Source: an uncultured Afifella sp. (GTDB lineage Bacteria > Pseudomonadota > Alphaproteobacteria > Rhizobiales > Afifellaceae). Taken from it: a stretch of DNA of 41,841 nucleotides. A model generated the notes under the pieces. That model did no database searches. It saw only the letters and a list, made by a program, of their open reading frames with translations, and had not been told where the DNA came from. Shown here piece after piece: positions 16,760 through 25,256 of this stretch. The first letter of the stretch is position 1; each line of letters starts with the position of its first letter. The DNA is taken from NCBI GenBank assembly GCA_947259045.1, contig CAMYKZ010000030.1, positions 1 through 41,841 of the forward strand, written 5' to 3'. Made by a program: the position numbers and the translations under genes.

Positions 16760-16848
16760 ATTCGGCCCGGTCGCGTCCCCACTCTCCCCGTCCCCAGACC
16801 GGGTCGACGCGCCGGTCTCCTCCCCGGGAGACCGGCGCACCCTTTTTT
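16760..16848 (+). ncRNA. Candidate small RNA with C-rich loop and terminator
   Basis: Downstream of the protease gene the plus strand folds into two hairpins. The first has stem CCCGGTC (16766-16772) / GACCGGG (16797-16803) and exposes a 24-base C-rich loop containing CCCCACTCTCCCCGTCCCC. The second is the intrinsic terminator at 16809-16848 with loop TCCCCG. Alphaproteobacterial regulatory RNAs often present C-rich, anti-Shine-Dalgarno-like loops (for example the GsrN, alpha-r8 and alpha-r14 groups), and this layout resembles them. It could also be a 3'-UTR-derived RNA of the protease mRNA. No family match is claimed; the 5' end is a guess. Confidence 0.4.
16809..16848 (+). terminator. Strong Rho-independent terminator
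   Basis: GCGCCGGTCTCC (16809-16820) and GGAGACCGGCGC (16827-16838) form a perfect 12-bp stem with loop TCCCCG, followed by ACCCTTTTTT. It ends transcription on the plus strand after the BTLCP gene or the candidate small RNA, ahead of the convergent carbonic anhydrase-like gene. Confidence 0.85.
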
Positions 16849-16880
16849 CCTTGAGAACCGGGCGAAAGACGGCAGGATCT

Positions 16881-17417
16881 CTAGGGGTCCAGCGGCCCGC
16901 TGAAACTGTCTGCGTACCGTTTCCACTTTGCGACATAGATCGAGGCCGATCGGGTGAGTTGGGCTGCCGCCTCGTCATCCAGTTTGCGAATCACCTTTCC
17001 AGGCATTCCAACCACCAGCGAATTGTCCGGGATGACTTTGTTCTCGGCAATGAGCGCGCCGGCGCCTACGATGCAATTGCGGCCAACCGATGCGCCATTG
17101 AGAATAATCGCGCCCATGCCGACAAGCGAGTTGGCGCCGATTGTGCAGCCGTGCAGGATGGCCCGGTGGCCGATCGTGCAATCGTCACCGATCGTCGCCG
17201 GATAACCGGGATCGGTATGAATCATGCTCAGATCCTGAATGTTCGATCGCGCGCCGATATCGATGAGTTCATTGTCACCGCGCAATACCGATCCGAACCA
17301 GATGCTCGCATCCGTTCCAAGCCGCACTTTTCCAAGCAAGGTTGCATTGTCGGCAATCCAGTACCGGCCGTTTTCAGGTAACTCGGGCTCGTGCCCGTCA
17401 AATCCGTAAAGGCTCAT
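16881..17417 (-). CDS. Gamma-class carbonic anhydrase family protein
   Basis: The 178-residue protein is a left-handed beta-helix of hexapeptide repeats ([51 protein letters not shown]). The metal-binding histidines are His67, His84 and His89, in the spacing of gamma-carbonic anhydrase homologues such as YrdA/PaaY. These are trimeric and bind Zn or Fe; some hydrate CO2, others are thioesterase-like or of unknown activity. Intact ligands favour a functional metal site. A small membrane protein gene lies upstream on the same strand with a 24-base gap. Confidence 0.88.
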   Translation of the reverse strand: MSLYGFDGHEPELPENGRYWIADNATLLGKVRLGTDASIWFGSVLRGDNELIDIGARSNIQDLSMIHTDPGYPATIGDDCTIGHRAILHGCTIGANSLVGMGAIILNGASVGRNCIVGAGALIAENKVIPDNSLVVGMPGKVIRKLDDEAAAQLTRSASIYVAKWKRYADSFSGPLDP

Positions 17418-17441
17418 TCCTCAGCCTCACCGGACATCGGT

Positions 17442-17756
17442 TCAGACCACAACATAGGTGAAATAAAGTACGACAAACCCGGAATAGAAGCTCCAGACGC
17501 TGCAGATTGCAAGCAGCAGGGCAATCAGCGGCACCTGCATCTCGCGCTTCGCCATCCCGTTCCAGATTTTCAGAGCGATGATGAACGGTCCGGTAAACAT
17601 GCTCAATAGAACAGTTACAAGCACTGCAGGCACAGACTTTGTAGACGGCAGGAAATCCGGGTTCTGTGACGTGACGAGCCGATATAAACTGGCCACTACA
17701 CCTGACATGGCGAAGCCTACAGGCAGAAAATACAGATAAAAACCAAATTGAGACAC
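17442..17756 (-). CDS. Small membrane protein of unknown function
   Basis: The 104-residue product starts at a GTG (17756) behind a purine-rich GAGGCGGGGG. It has three hydrophobic segments: about 5-27, 42-64 (VLVTVLLSMFTGPFIIALKI) and 74-102 (LIALLLAICSVWSFYSGFVV). Similar short three-helix proteins occur in Hyphomicrobiales (perhaps DUF6949), without known role. It ends 24 bases before the carbonic anhydrase-like gene and is probably co-transcribed with it. Confidence 0.7.
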   Translation of the reverse strand: MSQFGFYLYFLPVGFAMSGVVASLYRLVTSQNPDFLPSTKSVPAVLVTVLLSMFTGPFIIALKIWNGMAKREMQVPLIALLLAICSVWSFYSGFVVLYFTYVVV

Positions 17757-17902
17757 AACGCGACCCCCGCCTCTTTACGCTTTATTAACTGAAAGCGAAG
17801 TTACAGCGGATTTTTGGCGTTCACAAGCGGGCTTGGACCGATGATCAGAACTATTTTAAGTCTTCGTTAACGACGTTCCGGCGATTAACCGCGCCTGATC
17901 GG

Positions 17903-18127
17903 TCAGAGATCGTCGAGGTCAAATTCCAGAACAGCCATGGAAAAATTGTAGGACAGATCTTCGTCATCATCGTCGCGGGTCAGCACCCCGATGAATTCTT
18001 CGCCGACATACACTTCGGCAGAATCCTCCAGCCGCGGCCGCGCCCGCACAGACATCGAACTGTTCTGGAAAAGCTTCTTGAAATAGGCGTCGAGTTTCTG
18101 GAGTTCTTCTTTTTTCACGGGATACAT
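17903..18127 (-). CDS. DUF3126 family protein
   Basis: The 74-residue product begins MYPVKKEELQKLDAYFKKLF and continues with VRARPRLEDSAEVYVGEEFIG, ending in an acidic tail. This is the DUF3126 family of alphaproteobacteria, of unknown function, often found downstream of cysE as here. It has no signal or membrane segment. The ATG at 18127 is preferred over one at 18139 because the family starts MY(P/K)..KKEE. Co-occurrence with cysE suggests, but does not prove, a sulfur-metabolism link. Confidence 0.85.
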   Translation of the reverse strand: MYPVKKEELQKLDAYFKKLFQNSSMSVRARPRLEDSAEVYVGEEFIGVLTRDDDDEDLSYNFSMAVLEFDLDDL

Positions 18128-18214
18128 CCTGGAAAACAAACGGTGGTTCTGTCTGACATAGCCGGTTGATCAGAACAAGCACCCGCAGCGCTTGTTGCGA
18201 AATCGTTCACAATC

Positions 18215-19051
18215 CTAATCCGTCTTCACCTGAGCCGCTTCGCGCAGGATCTGATCCATCGTGCGCGAAGGTTCGGCGCATCCGGCCTGGCCGACAACCT
18301 TGGCCGGCACACCGGCGACTGTGGTGTTGGCCGGCACAGGGGCCAGGACGACAGAACCGGCGGCAACGCGTGAACAATGGCCGACTTCGATATTGCCGAG
18401 GATTTTTGCGCCGGCGCCGATCAGGACGCCCTGGCGGATCTTCGGATGCCGATCGCCGGTTTCCTTGCCGGTGCCGCCGAGCGTCACATCCTGCAGGATG
18501 GAAACATCGTCCTCGATAACCGCTGTGCCGCCGACAACAACACCGGTCGCATGATCGATGAACAGGCCCTTGCCCATTGGCACTGCGGGATGAATATCGA
18601 CCTGAAATACCTCAGATGCACGGCTTTGCAGGTAGAGCGCGAAATCCTGCCTGCCGTTCTCGAACAACCAATGACTCAGCCGCTGGGTCTGGATGGCATG
18701 AAAGCCTTTGAAGTACAGCACCGGCTCGGCAAACCGGTTGCAGGCGGGATCGCGATCGAGGACAGCCACCAGGTCGGCACGCAGCGTGTCCGACAAATGC
18801 GGCTGGTCGGCATACATATTCCGGAACGCATGCCGGATCATGTCGCCATCGACCGCGCCATGATCCAGCCTGTCGGCGGTCCTGTGAGCTACGGCGCTCT
18901 CCAGGCTTTCATGGTTGAGAATATTGGCGAGGATAAAACCGGCCAGCGCCGGCTCATTGGCGGCCACGACCTCGGCTTCGTCGCGCAGGTTCTTCCAAAC
19001 CGGATCGAGAGCAGTGACAGACTTTTCCGAAACAGAGATTTGTCGGGCCAT
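18215..19051 (-). CDS. cysE: Serine O-acetyltransferase
   Basis: CysE transfers acetyl from acetyl-CoA to L-serine, committing serine to cysteine synthesis. The 278-residue protein has the N-terminal helical domain (about 1-140) and a C-terminal left-handed beta-helix. Catalytic and serine-binding elements are FKGFHAIQTQRLSHWL, DIHP (Asp152, His154), FIDHATG (Asp166, His167), and the acetyl-CoA region LGGTGKETGDRHPKI. ATG 19051 has a purine-rich GGCGGAAG upstream. DUF3126 follows 87 bases downstream. The usual feedback inhibition by cysteine is expected from the family. Assignment is secure. Confidence 0.95.
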   Translation of the reverse strand: MARQISVSEKSVTALDPVWKNLRDEAEVVAANEPALAGFILANILNHESLESAVAHRTADRLDHGAVDGDMIRHAFRNMYADQPHLSDTLRADLVAVLDRDPACNRFAEPVLYFKGFHAIQTQRLSHWLFENGRQDFALYLQSRASEVFQVDIHPAVPMGKGLFIDHATGVVVGGTAVIEDDVSILQDVTLGGTGKETGDRHPKIRQGVLIGAGAKILGNIEVGHCSRVAAGSVVLAPVPANTTVAGVPAKVVGQAGCAEPSRTMDQILREAAQVKTD

Positions 19052-19205
19052 AGCACTTCCGCCTTCCGTTTCCTTGCAAATCAATTTGGCACTTCCAAAC
19101 CGTAATTCAAGGCTCTAAAGGCCAGATTTCAAGCACAAAAGTCAATGCCATGCGGCAGTTTTCAGAATCACTTCTGTTGATGCCAAAGGTGAAAATCCCT
19201 TATCA

Positions 19206-20084
19206 TCAGCGTCTGCCTGGCGTTCCGAAATGCCGGCTCAGAAAGTCCTCAACGGCATCGACAAAGACATCGTTGCGGTCACCCGCAACCATGTGACCGG
19301 CGCCACGGACATCTGCAATTTCAGCATGCCGTGCAAGTCTGGAAAAATCCGCAACATGGCTGTCATCAACCAGTTCAGAGCGCGATCCGCGCACCAGTAT
19401 GATCGGCACGAGAATCTGCCGGACGGCATCCACAAGCCGTCGCTGCACGTCCGCCCTGCTGCTGTCGATCGCCAGATCGCCGGTCAGAAATTTCGGGTCC
19501 CAGTGCCAGACAAATCGTCCGTCAGCCGTCTGGCGAAGGTTCTTCAACAAGCCCCCGGTCGTTGCCGGTCGCGGCCTGTGCGGCAGATATTCGGCAACCG
19601 CATCCGCGGCTTCTTCGACGCTGGAAAACCCATGACCGGCGTGAGCCTGCATGAATCCCGTGATCCTGTCGACGCCATGCGCGTTCATGTGCGGTGTGAT
19701 GTCGACAAGAACAATTCCGGCCAGAAGATCAGCCCCCGCCCCGCCGGCGACAAGCATTGCCGCAAGCCCGCCAAGCGATGCGCCGACAACGACAGGCCGG
19801 TTGTCCGGATCGTCCGGCATCTGACGAAGAATACACACAAGATCGGCGCTAAAATCGGCGCAGCGATATCGTCCTTCAGCATCCCATCCGCTCTCGCCGT
19901 GGCCGCGCTGATCGACACTGATGACGCAGAACCCGTTTCCGGCCAGCCGGCTTCCGCCTTCGCGCCAGGCATGACGGGTCTGCCCGCCGCCATGCAGCAT
20001 AATCACCGGACGCGCGGATGGCGGGCCGATTTCCTCGCCGACAATCCGATTGCCATGTGCACCGGTAAAATGCCGTTCGCGCAT
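19206..20084 (-). CDS. Alpha/beta hydrolase
   Basis: The 292-residue protein shows the alpha/beta-hydrolase fold: oxyanion-hole loop MLHGGGQTRHAW (29-40), DQRGHGESGW, nucleophile elbow VVGASLGGLAAM (Ser at GASLG), and a C-terminal GAGHMVAGD carrying the catalytic His. The substrate is unknown; epoxide hydrolase, esterase or lactonase roles are all possible. It begins five bases after the stop of a second alpha/beta hydrolase, so the two form an operon. No signal peptide, so cytoplasmic. Confidence 0.87.
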   Translation of the reverse strand: MRERHFTGAHGNRIVGEEIGPPSARPVIMLHGGGQTRHAWREGGSRLAGNGFCVISVDQRGHGESGWDAEGRYRCADFSADLVCILRQMPDDPDNRPVVVGASLGGLAAMLVAGGAGADLLAGIVLVDITPHMNAHGVDRITGFMQAHAGHGFSSVEEAADAVAEYLPHRPRPATTGGLLKNLRQTADGRFVWHWDPKFLTGDLAIDSSRADVQRRLVDAVRQILVPIILVRGSRSELVDDSHVADFSRLARHAEIADVRGAGHMVAGDRNDVFVDAVEDFLSRHFGTPGRR

Positions 20085-20089
20085 GACCG

Positions 20090-20845
20090 TCAGGGCCGCC
20101 GATGAAGAAAATCGAGCACAGCCGCCTTATGCGAACGATCGCCGACAGCTTTCATGTGATCGCGCCCTTCAATAGCAAAGGCCTCAGCACCCGGAATCAG
20201 TTTTGCCAACTCCTTGGCGTTACCACCGATATCGTCGTCCGTTCCAACGGCCACCAACACCGGCACGTTCAGTCCGCCCAGCTCCGCCGGCGTCAGGGTC
20301 TGCCGCGAAGCGGTAATGCAGGCCGCCAGCGCTCGCCGGTCGCCGCCTGTCTGATCGGCAAAGATCCGGAACATCCGGCCGGCCTGCGTCGTCACCTCTT
20401 CCAGTGTCGGTGCAAGCAGGGCCTCGGCGATCGGACCCGGCGCACCAACCCCTTTGACAAGACCGCTTCCAAGCCCGCTCAAGACACAGGACCTCGCCCG
20501 GCCGGCATGCTGAAGTCCGGCAAAGGCGGTAATCCGCGCGCCCATGGAATAGCCCATGATGTCGGCCCGATCGATATCCAGATGATCCAGCAGGCGGGCC
20601 GCATCATCAGCCATGACCGGCGTCCCATAGGAATCCGGATCATAAAGCTTGTCGCTTTCGCCATGGCCGCGATTGTCCAGCGCAATCACCCGCCGGCCGG
20701 CGCCCAGGAGCGCGGTAAACCATCCGGTCGACAACCAGTTGATCCTGTGATTTGACGCAAACCCGTGGATCAGAAGGATCGGATCACCCTCCCCCTCATC
20801 GACAAATGCAAGCCGAATATCATCGGATCTGAAAAATTGAACCAT
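20090..20845 (-). CDS. Alpha/beta hydrolase
   Basis: The 251-residue product is a second alpha/beta hydrolase: LLIHGFASNHRINW, ALDNRGHGESDK, nucleophile elbow IMGYSMGARITA, acid residue near VAVGTDDDIGG, and the His in IEGRDHMKAVGD. The two hydrolases differ in sequence and length, so they are not a simple recent duplication. It is the first gene of the pair and is divergent from the zinc-finger gene at 21008. Substrate unknown. Confidence 0.87.
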   Translation of the reverse strand: MVQFFRSDDIRLAFVDEGEGDPILLIHGFASNHRINWLSTGWFTALLGAGRRVIALDNRGHGESDKLYDPDSYGTPVMADDAARLLDHLDIDRADIMGYSMGARITAFAGLQHAGRARSCVLSGLGSGLVKGVGAPGPIAEALLAPTLEEVTTQAGRMFRIFADQTGGDRRALAACITASRQTLTPAELGGLNVPVLVAVGTDDDIGGNAKELAKLIPGAEAFAIEGRDHMKAVGDRSHKAAVLDFLHRRP

Positions 20846-21007
20846 GATGTGATCAGGCCTCCGAAACGTCCGGTTATGCGCGACCGGAGAACCTCCTGCC
20901 TGCCCGGGAACTGCGACGACTGGCCCCGCCTCGGCGGTTGACCTAGCCCTTGCTCCTAGCGGCTTTTTATGGTCAGAGGCAAATGCAATTGTTCACGAGA
21001 GGCTTCC

Positions 21008-21244
21008 ATGGCCGACAAACCGGTTTCGCACTTCCATAACAATGATGGCGCGCATGCAATTTCCATCGGCGTCAGCGAATTTATGTGCATCGGTGCCACG
21101 CCTCCTTTCGATCACCCGCATATCTTCCTTGATATGGGTGGAGAGACCGAAGTGGTCTGTCCATATTGTTCGACAGTCTTTCGCCATGATGACAGTCTGG
21201 CGCCTGATGAGACCCGGCCGAAGGGTAACCTTTTCAAGGGTTAA
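21008..21244 (+). CDS. Zinc-finger (zf-CHCC, NDUFS6-like) protein
   Basis: The 78-residue product has the zf-CHCC pattern: Cys27 (EFMCIGA), His36/His38 (FDHPHIF), Cys51 and Cys54 (VVCPYCSTVF). In mitochondria the homologue NDUFS6 is a zinc-binding accessory subunit of complex I; alphaproteobacteria carry free-standing versions that may serve complex I assembly. ATG 21008 is preferred over an upstream in-frame start at 20969. The FAD monooxygenase starts directly after the stop codon, so translation is likely coupled. Confidence 0.85.
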   Translation: MADKPVSHFHNNDGAHAISIGVSEFMCIGATPPFDHPHIFLDMGGETEVVCPYCSTVFRHDDSLAPDETRPKGNLFKG

Positions 21245-22390
21245 ATGCCTGCAAAAACTGACAGAATCGAGATTGCCGTTGCCGGTGCGGGCATCGCCGG
21301 ATTGACGGTTTCCCTTTGTCTTGCCAGCCAGGGAAAGTCGGTTCGCCTGTTCGAGAAAGCCGGTACGTTCACCGAGATTGGCGCCGGCATTCAGCTTTCG
21401 CCGAATGCCATGCAGATATTGCGCCGGATGGGTCTGGACAAACCGGTCGAAGCCGATGCGATCGCGCCCGACGCCATCGAACTGCGGGTCGGCAGCAGCA
21501 GCAGGCTTCTGGCGTCTATTCCGCTTGGCGACACCTGTCGCGAACGTTACGGCGCACCGTACCTGGTGATCCACCGGGCTGATCTGATGCAGGTGCTGCT
21601 CGATGCAGCCCGGCAAAACCGGAACATCGAGATCATCAGGGCGGCGGAGATAAAGGACGTGCGTCCCGGTGCAGATGATGTTTCGTTCACCGCCGGCGGT
21701 GAACCATTCAGAGCCGGGCTGCTTCTGGCGGCCGACGGCATTCATTCTTCGATCCGCCAAAGCCTGACCGGCCAAAGCGCCGGCGATCTGGGAAAAACGG
21801 CCTGGCGGGCAAGCCTTGAAGATCCTGCCTTCAGCGAAATGGTCAGTGCCCGGCGGACCGGCCTCTGGCTTGGCAAGGCGGCGCATCTCGTTCACTATCC
21901 ACTGCGCGCGGGGCGCAATCTCAATCTGGTGCTGGTCGGCAACCGGGAAGCGGCGGCGCCACATTTTCTGCTGACGCAGTTTCACAGTTCTGTTCGTACG
22001 CTCGTCGCCGACGCCAAGTGGACACCCTGGCCGCTGATGCACGTAGACCCTGGCGGAGACTGGCTCTCAGGCCGCGTGGCCTTTATCGGCGATGCGGCCC
22101 ATGCCATGCTGCCAACCGCCGCGCAGGGCGGCGCCATGGCCGTTGAAGACGGGTTTATGCTGGCCCATTGTCTGAGATCCTCACCCGGCAGACCCGATGC
22201 GGCGCTGGCCGAATGGGCGCAGATCCGCAAATCAAGGGTCAGCGCTGTGGCGCGTCAGGCAAAGTTCAATCTCGGTGTCTACGGCTTGAGCGGCCCGGCC
22301 GCGGCTGCCCGCAACCTGGCAATCAGCATGATCCCGGGCAACCGGCATCTGGCCCGTCTGGACTGGCTGTTCGGATGGCAGCCGGAATAA
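21245..22390 (+). CDS. FAD-dependent aromatic-ring-type monooxygenase
   Basis: The 381-residue product is a class A flavoprotein monooxygenase of the salicylate hydroxylase/UbiH type. Seen: the Rossmann motif VAGAGIAGLTVSLCLA (13-28), the DG motif LLAADGIHSSIRQSL, and the GD motif FIGDAAHAMLPTAAQGGAMA. Such enzymes hydroxylate aromatic substrates with NAD(P)H and O2. Similarity to salicylate hydroxylases is general, and many alphaproteobacterial homologues have no known substrate. The start codon touches the preceding stop (TAAATG), and the gene is convergent with the acyl-ACP synthetase. Confidence 0.88.
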   Translation: MPAKTDRIEIAVAGAGIAGLTVSLCLASQGKSVRLFEKAGTFTEIGAGIQLSPNAMQILRRMGLDKPVEADAIAPDAIELRVGSSSRLLASIPLGDTCRERYGAPYLVIHRADLMQVLLDAARQNRNIEIIRAAEIKDVRPGADDVSFTAGGEPFRAGLLLAADGIHSSIRQSLTGQSAGDLGKTAWRASLEDPAFSEMVSARRTGLWLGKAAHLVHYPLRAGRNLNLVLVGNREAAAPHFLLTQFHSSVRTLVADAKWTPWPLMHVDPGGDWLSGRVAFIGDAAHAMLPTAAQGGAMAVEDGFMLAHCLRSSPGRPDAALAEWAQIRKSRVSAVARQAKFNLGVYGLSGPAAAARNLAISMIPGNRHLARLDWLFGWQPE

Positions 22391-22397
22391 GCGCAGG

Positions 22398-23984
22398 CTA
22401 CTTTGCTGCGGCCATTTCACCAATTGCCGCATAATCGAGTTTACCGGTGCCAAGCACCGGCAGCGCCTCAACGCTGAAAATCGTCTTCGGCAGGGTCAGT
22501 TCCGATATGCCGTGATTTTTCGCCCAGTCGATCAGCTCCTGTCGCTCCGCTTCAGGCCGGTCGGTCACGAGCACCAGCATCTCGCCCTTTCGCGGATGAG
22601 CGACCGCGGTCACGGCATGGGCATTGTCGGGCCAGATTTCGGAACAATAGGCCTCGACGGCCGCCAGCGAAACCATTTCGCCGCCGATCTTGGCAAACCG
22701 TTTTGCCCGGCCTCGAATGAAGACAAAACCATCATCGTCAATGGTTACGATATCGCCGGTATCGTGCCAGCCGTCAGCCGGCGGCTCGAGCGTCCCGGGC
22801 GTATCGTGCCGCATATATCCGGCCATCACGTTGGGCCCGCGCACATGCAAACGGCCGCCGTGATCAAGACCCGGAACCGTTTCCAGCGCCACTTCCAGTC
22901 CCGGCATCAGTTTGCCGACCGAGCCGTCCCTGTGATCAAGCTGCGTATTGGCGGCGATAACGGGGGCTGCTTCCGTGGCGCCGTAACCTTCGTAGATTTC
23001 CAGCCCGAATCGTTCGCGCCAGATCCGGCGGGTTGCATCCTTGACCTTTTCCGCGCCCAGGAACACCAGCCTCAGCCCCTTGAAATCGTCCGGATCGGCA
23101 GCCTTTCCCCAACCGGCGGCGAATGTATCGGTTCCTGTCAGAATCGTCGCGCCCGACGACCTGACCAGTGGTGGAATTTGCCGGTAGTGCAGTGGCGTGG
23201 GATAAAGATAGGTCCGCATGCCGATGACCATCGGCGCCAGCAGGCCGGTCGTCAGGCCGAACGAATGAAACACCGGAAGCGCATTGAATATCCGGTCGGT
23301 ACCGGTCAGTTCGAGCATGGTGATGAACTGCTCACAATTCGACAACAGGTTGGCATGGGTCAGCGCGACGCCCTTGGGCACGCCCTCCGAACCGGAGGTA
23401 AACAGCATCACCGCAATGTCATCGGGGCGAATGCGGCGCTTGAGGTGGAGCCGCCTGGCGCGTTTGGAATCGATAAACCCGCGCAATTTGTCGATCCGCG
23501 AAAGCGACTTGCGCAAATCTTCCAGATAAACGATCTGGCAATGTTCAGCCAGATCATCAACCGCTTCCTGCAGGTTTGCCTTTGTTACGAATGCCCGCGC
23601 CGTTACGATCACTTTCAGTTCCGCCGTGACAACCGCAGCGGTCAGGCTGCGGATGCCGGACGAGAAGTTCAGCATCGCCGGCACACGGCCGAATGCGGCA
23701 AGCGCGAAGAACGTCACCGCGACACCACTGACATTGGGCAGCAGCACACCGACGCGTTCGCCCTGTGCGGTTCGTCGTGCCAGTACCCGTCCAATGATCA
23801 GGCTGGCAAGCACCAGTTTGTCGAAACTGAGTGGAATTCCGTCAGCCCCGTCAATGATCTCAAATTCACCGCCCTGCTTGCGGCGGGTATCGAGAAGCGC
23901 CTCAAACAGGGTGCGCTGCCAGCGTGCGGGCTTCAGGTGTGATCCGTCGATGGCGACCAGGCTATCGGAACGTGCTTCATTCAT
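22398..23984 (-). CDS. Acyl-[ACP]/acyl-CoA synthetase (stand-alone Aas synthetase domain)
   Basis: The 528-residue product is an AMP-forming adenylating enzyme. Motifs in order: P-loop LFTSGSEGVPKGVALTHANL, YGATEAAP, DGWHDTGDI, FIRGRAKRFAKIGGEMVSL, and the catalytic Lys in LPVLGTGKLDY. The closest remembered relative is the synthetase half of bifunctional Aas, which activates fatty acids and loads them on ACP for lysophospholipid reacylation. The PlsC-like acyltransferase half is missing here. ATG 23984 is used; an alternative start at 24017 adds 11 residues. It could serve fatty-acid salvage. Confidence 0.82.
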   Translation of the reverse strand: MNEARSDSLVAIDGSHLKPARWQRTLFEALLDTRRKQGGEFEIIDGADGIPLSFDKLVLASLIIGRVLARRTAQGERVGVLLPNVSGVAVTFFALAAFGRVPAMLNFSSGIRSLTAAVVTAELKVIVTARAFVTKANLQEAVDDLAEHCQIVYLEDLRKSLSRIDKLRGFIDSKRARRLHLKRRIRPDDIAVMLFTSGSEGVPKGVALTHANLLSNCEQFITMLELTGTDRIFNALPVFHSFGLTTGLLAPMVIGMRTYLYPTPLHYRQIPPLVRSSGATILTGTDTFAAGWGKAADPDDFKGLRLVFLGAEKVKDATRRIWRERFGLEIYEGYGATEAAPVIAANTQLDHRDGSVGKLMPGLEVALETVPGLDHGGRLHVRGPNVMAGYMRHDTPGTLEPPADGWHDTGDIVTIDDDGFVFIRGRAKRFAKIGGEMVSLAAVEAYCSEIWPDNAHAVTAVAHPRKGEMLVLVTDRPEAERQELIDWAKNHGISELTLPKTIFSVEALPVLGTGKLDYAAIGEMAAAK

Positions 23985-24149
23985 TATTGTTCGTTCATTC
24001 TTGCGCGCCCTGCTCACAGTCCTATAATCATCAGACTGCCATTATTGGCGACTATAGCGAAAAAACAGGCTTGGTCACACTGCGTTGCATCCGTTTCAGT
24101 TTGCGCGGGAATCATTTAACCAGCATAGGTCAGAAGACTGGGATATTTC

Positions 24150-24518
24150 GTGAATTGGACCGTAATCACAAGGCTGTTTGTGGCTTTCGCCCTTGTTTTG
24201 GCCGGAACGCAATTTACCCATTCCAGCGCCATACATGCCGGTATCGGCCACCTCGGCCACGAGCATGATGTTGAAAATGCGTCTGTCGGCGAAGCTCATG
24301 CCGGATATGCGCACGAGCGGAACAACGCCTCTTTACCCGTGGCACCCGTCGATCCGCTGCAGGCCGAAGGCGGCTTGCATTGCGGCGCCCCCCTCATGGC
24401 TGTGTTCGGCCAGAACATCCCGATTTCCCGGTTACTCCTGCAATTTGCTGCACCGATTCCGGTGAATCCGCTTTTGACGACGCAATTCAACCTCGACCCA
24501 CCGCCTCCCCGCATCTGA
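24150..24518 (+). CDS. Small secreted histidine-rich protein
   Basis: The 122-residue product has a GTG start and a signal peptide (LFVAFALVLAGTQFTHSSA). The mature N-terminus is His-rich: HAGIGHLGHEHD, then GEAHAGYAHER, with one further GGLHCGAP. Such clusters often bind Cu, Zn, Co or Ni, as in CzcI-like and other periplasmic metal proteins. It lies 105 bases upstream of the cytochrome c'-like gene on the same strand. No named family was recognised. The start is only moderately supported. Confidence 0.6.
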   Translation: MNWTVITRLFVAFALVLAGTQFTHSSAIHAGIGHLGHEHDVENASVGEAHAGYAHERNNASLPVAPVDPLQAEGGLHCGAPLMAVFGQNIPISRLLLQFAAPIPVNPLLTTQFNLDPPPPRI

Positions 24519-24623
24519 CCTTTCAGTCAACACTTCACGCAATTCGTTCCGGAAACTGGCAGACCGCTCGTCTTCCATTCGACGTTCGATTGCGCTCGGA
24601 AATCATGATGAAGGTCAGAATAT

Positions 24624-25256
24624 ATGAAATCGAAACGAAATGCAGTTGTTCGCCTGCTCGCGGCCGGACTGACGGTGGCAACATTGTCGACCGTTCTTGC
24701 CCATGGCGGCGCCACCGGAATTGTCAAAGAACGCATGGATGCCATGTCGCAGATCGGCAAGGCGGTGAAATCTCTCGCCGGCATGTTCAAGGGCGAAATC
24801 AAATATGACGCCGACACGGTCAAAGCCGCGGCAGGCGTCATGAGGGGCCATTCAGGCGATAACCTGACGCGGCTGTTCCCGGAAGGCAGCAAAGGCGGCG
24901 CCAGTGAAGCCAAGGCGGAGATCTGGCAGAACTGGACGGATTTTCAGCGTCTTGCCAACAATCTTCAAACCTACAGCTCTGCTCTCGCAGCCGCGGCCGA
25001 CAAGGGAAACGGCGCCACAATGCCGAATTCCAGCACGATGATGGGCAACGGCAACAGCCGTGGCGGCATGATGGGGTCCGGCAACAGCCGTGGCGGCATG
25101 ATGGGGTCCGGCAACAGCCGTGGCGGCATGATGGGCGGAGGCATGACCGGACCGACACGTGAAATGCTGGCTGAAATGCCGCCCAGGGCCATTTTCGCGC
25201 AGGTTGCCCGAACCTGTAACGCCTGCCACACCAGATACAGGCAGGAAAAGAAATGA
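24624..25256 (+). CDS. Cytochrome c'-like protein with Met/Gly-rich repeat insert
   Basis: The 210-residue protein has a signal peptide (LLAAGLTVATLSTVLA), a helical bundle region rich in Ala and Lys, and one C-type heme motif CNACH (198-202) near the C-terminus, as in cytochrome c'. Such proteins bind a pentacoordinate heme and may handle NO or electron transfer. Unusual is an insert (about 135-175) with three copies of GNSRGGMMGS, inserted between the third and fourth helix. Met-rich GGMMG motifs recall copper-binding sequences. The next gene starts inside its stop (ATGA overlap). The heme assignment is strong, the role of the insert is open. Confidence 0.85.
   Translation: MKSKRNAVVRLLAAGLTVATLSTVLAHGGATGIVKERMDAMSQIGKAVKSLAGMFKGEIKYDADTVKAAAGVMRGHSGDNLTRLFPEGSKGGASEAKAEIWQNWTDFQRLANNLQTYSSALAAAADKGNGATMPNSSTMMGNGNSRGGMMGSGNSRGGMMGSGNSRGGMMGGGMTGPTREMLAEMPPRAIFAQVARTCNACHTRYRQEKK
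25050..25139 (+). repeat. Three tandem 30-bp repeats inside the cytochrome c'-like gene
   Basis: Units start at 25050, 25080 and 25110. The first two are identical and the third differs only in its last bases. Each encodes GNSRGGMMGS. The unit length keeps the frame, so copy number may vary between strains by slippage without breaking the gene. Confidence 0.95.

Noticed and set aside
20846..21007. Sigma-70 promoter TTGACC (20938) with a downstream AT stretch before the zinc-finger gene
   Set aside because: The -10 match is poor, so it is too weak to list as a feature.
22512..23942. 476-codon plus-strand frame opposite the acyl-ACP synthetase
   Set aside because: Antisense shadow: the minus strand carries all adenylate-forming motifs, and the plus frame is Arg/His/Gln-rich with no domain.
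25050..25139. CRISPR-like short direct repeats
   Set aside because: The units are contiguous with no spacers, keep the reading frame and encode protein repeats.
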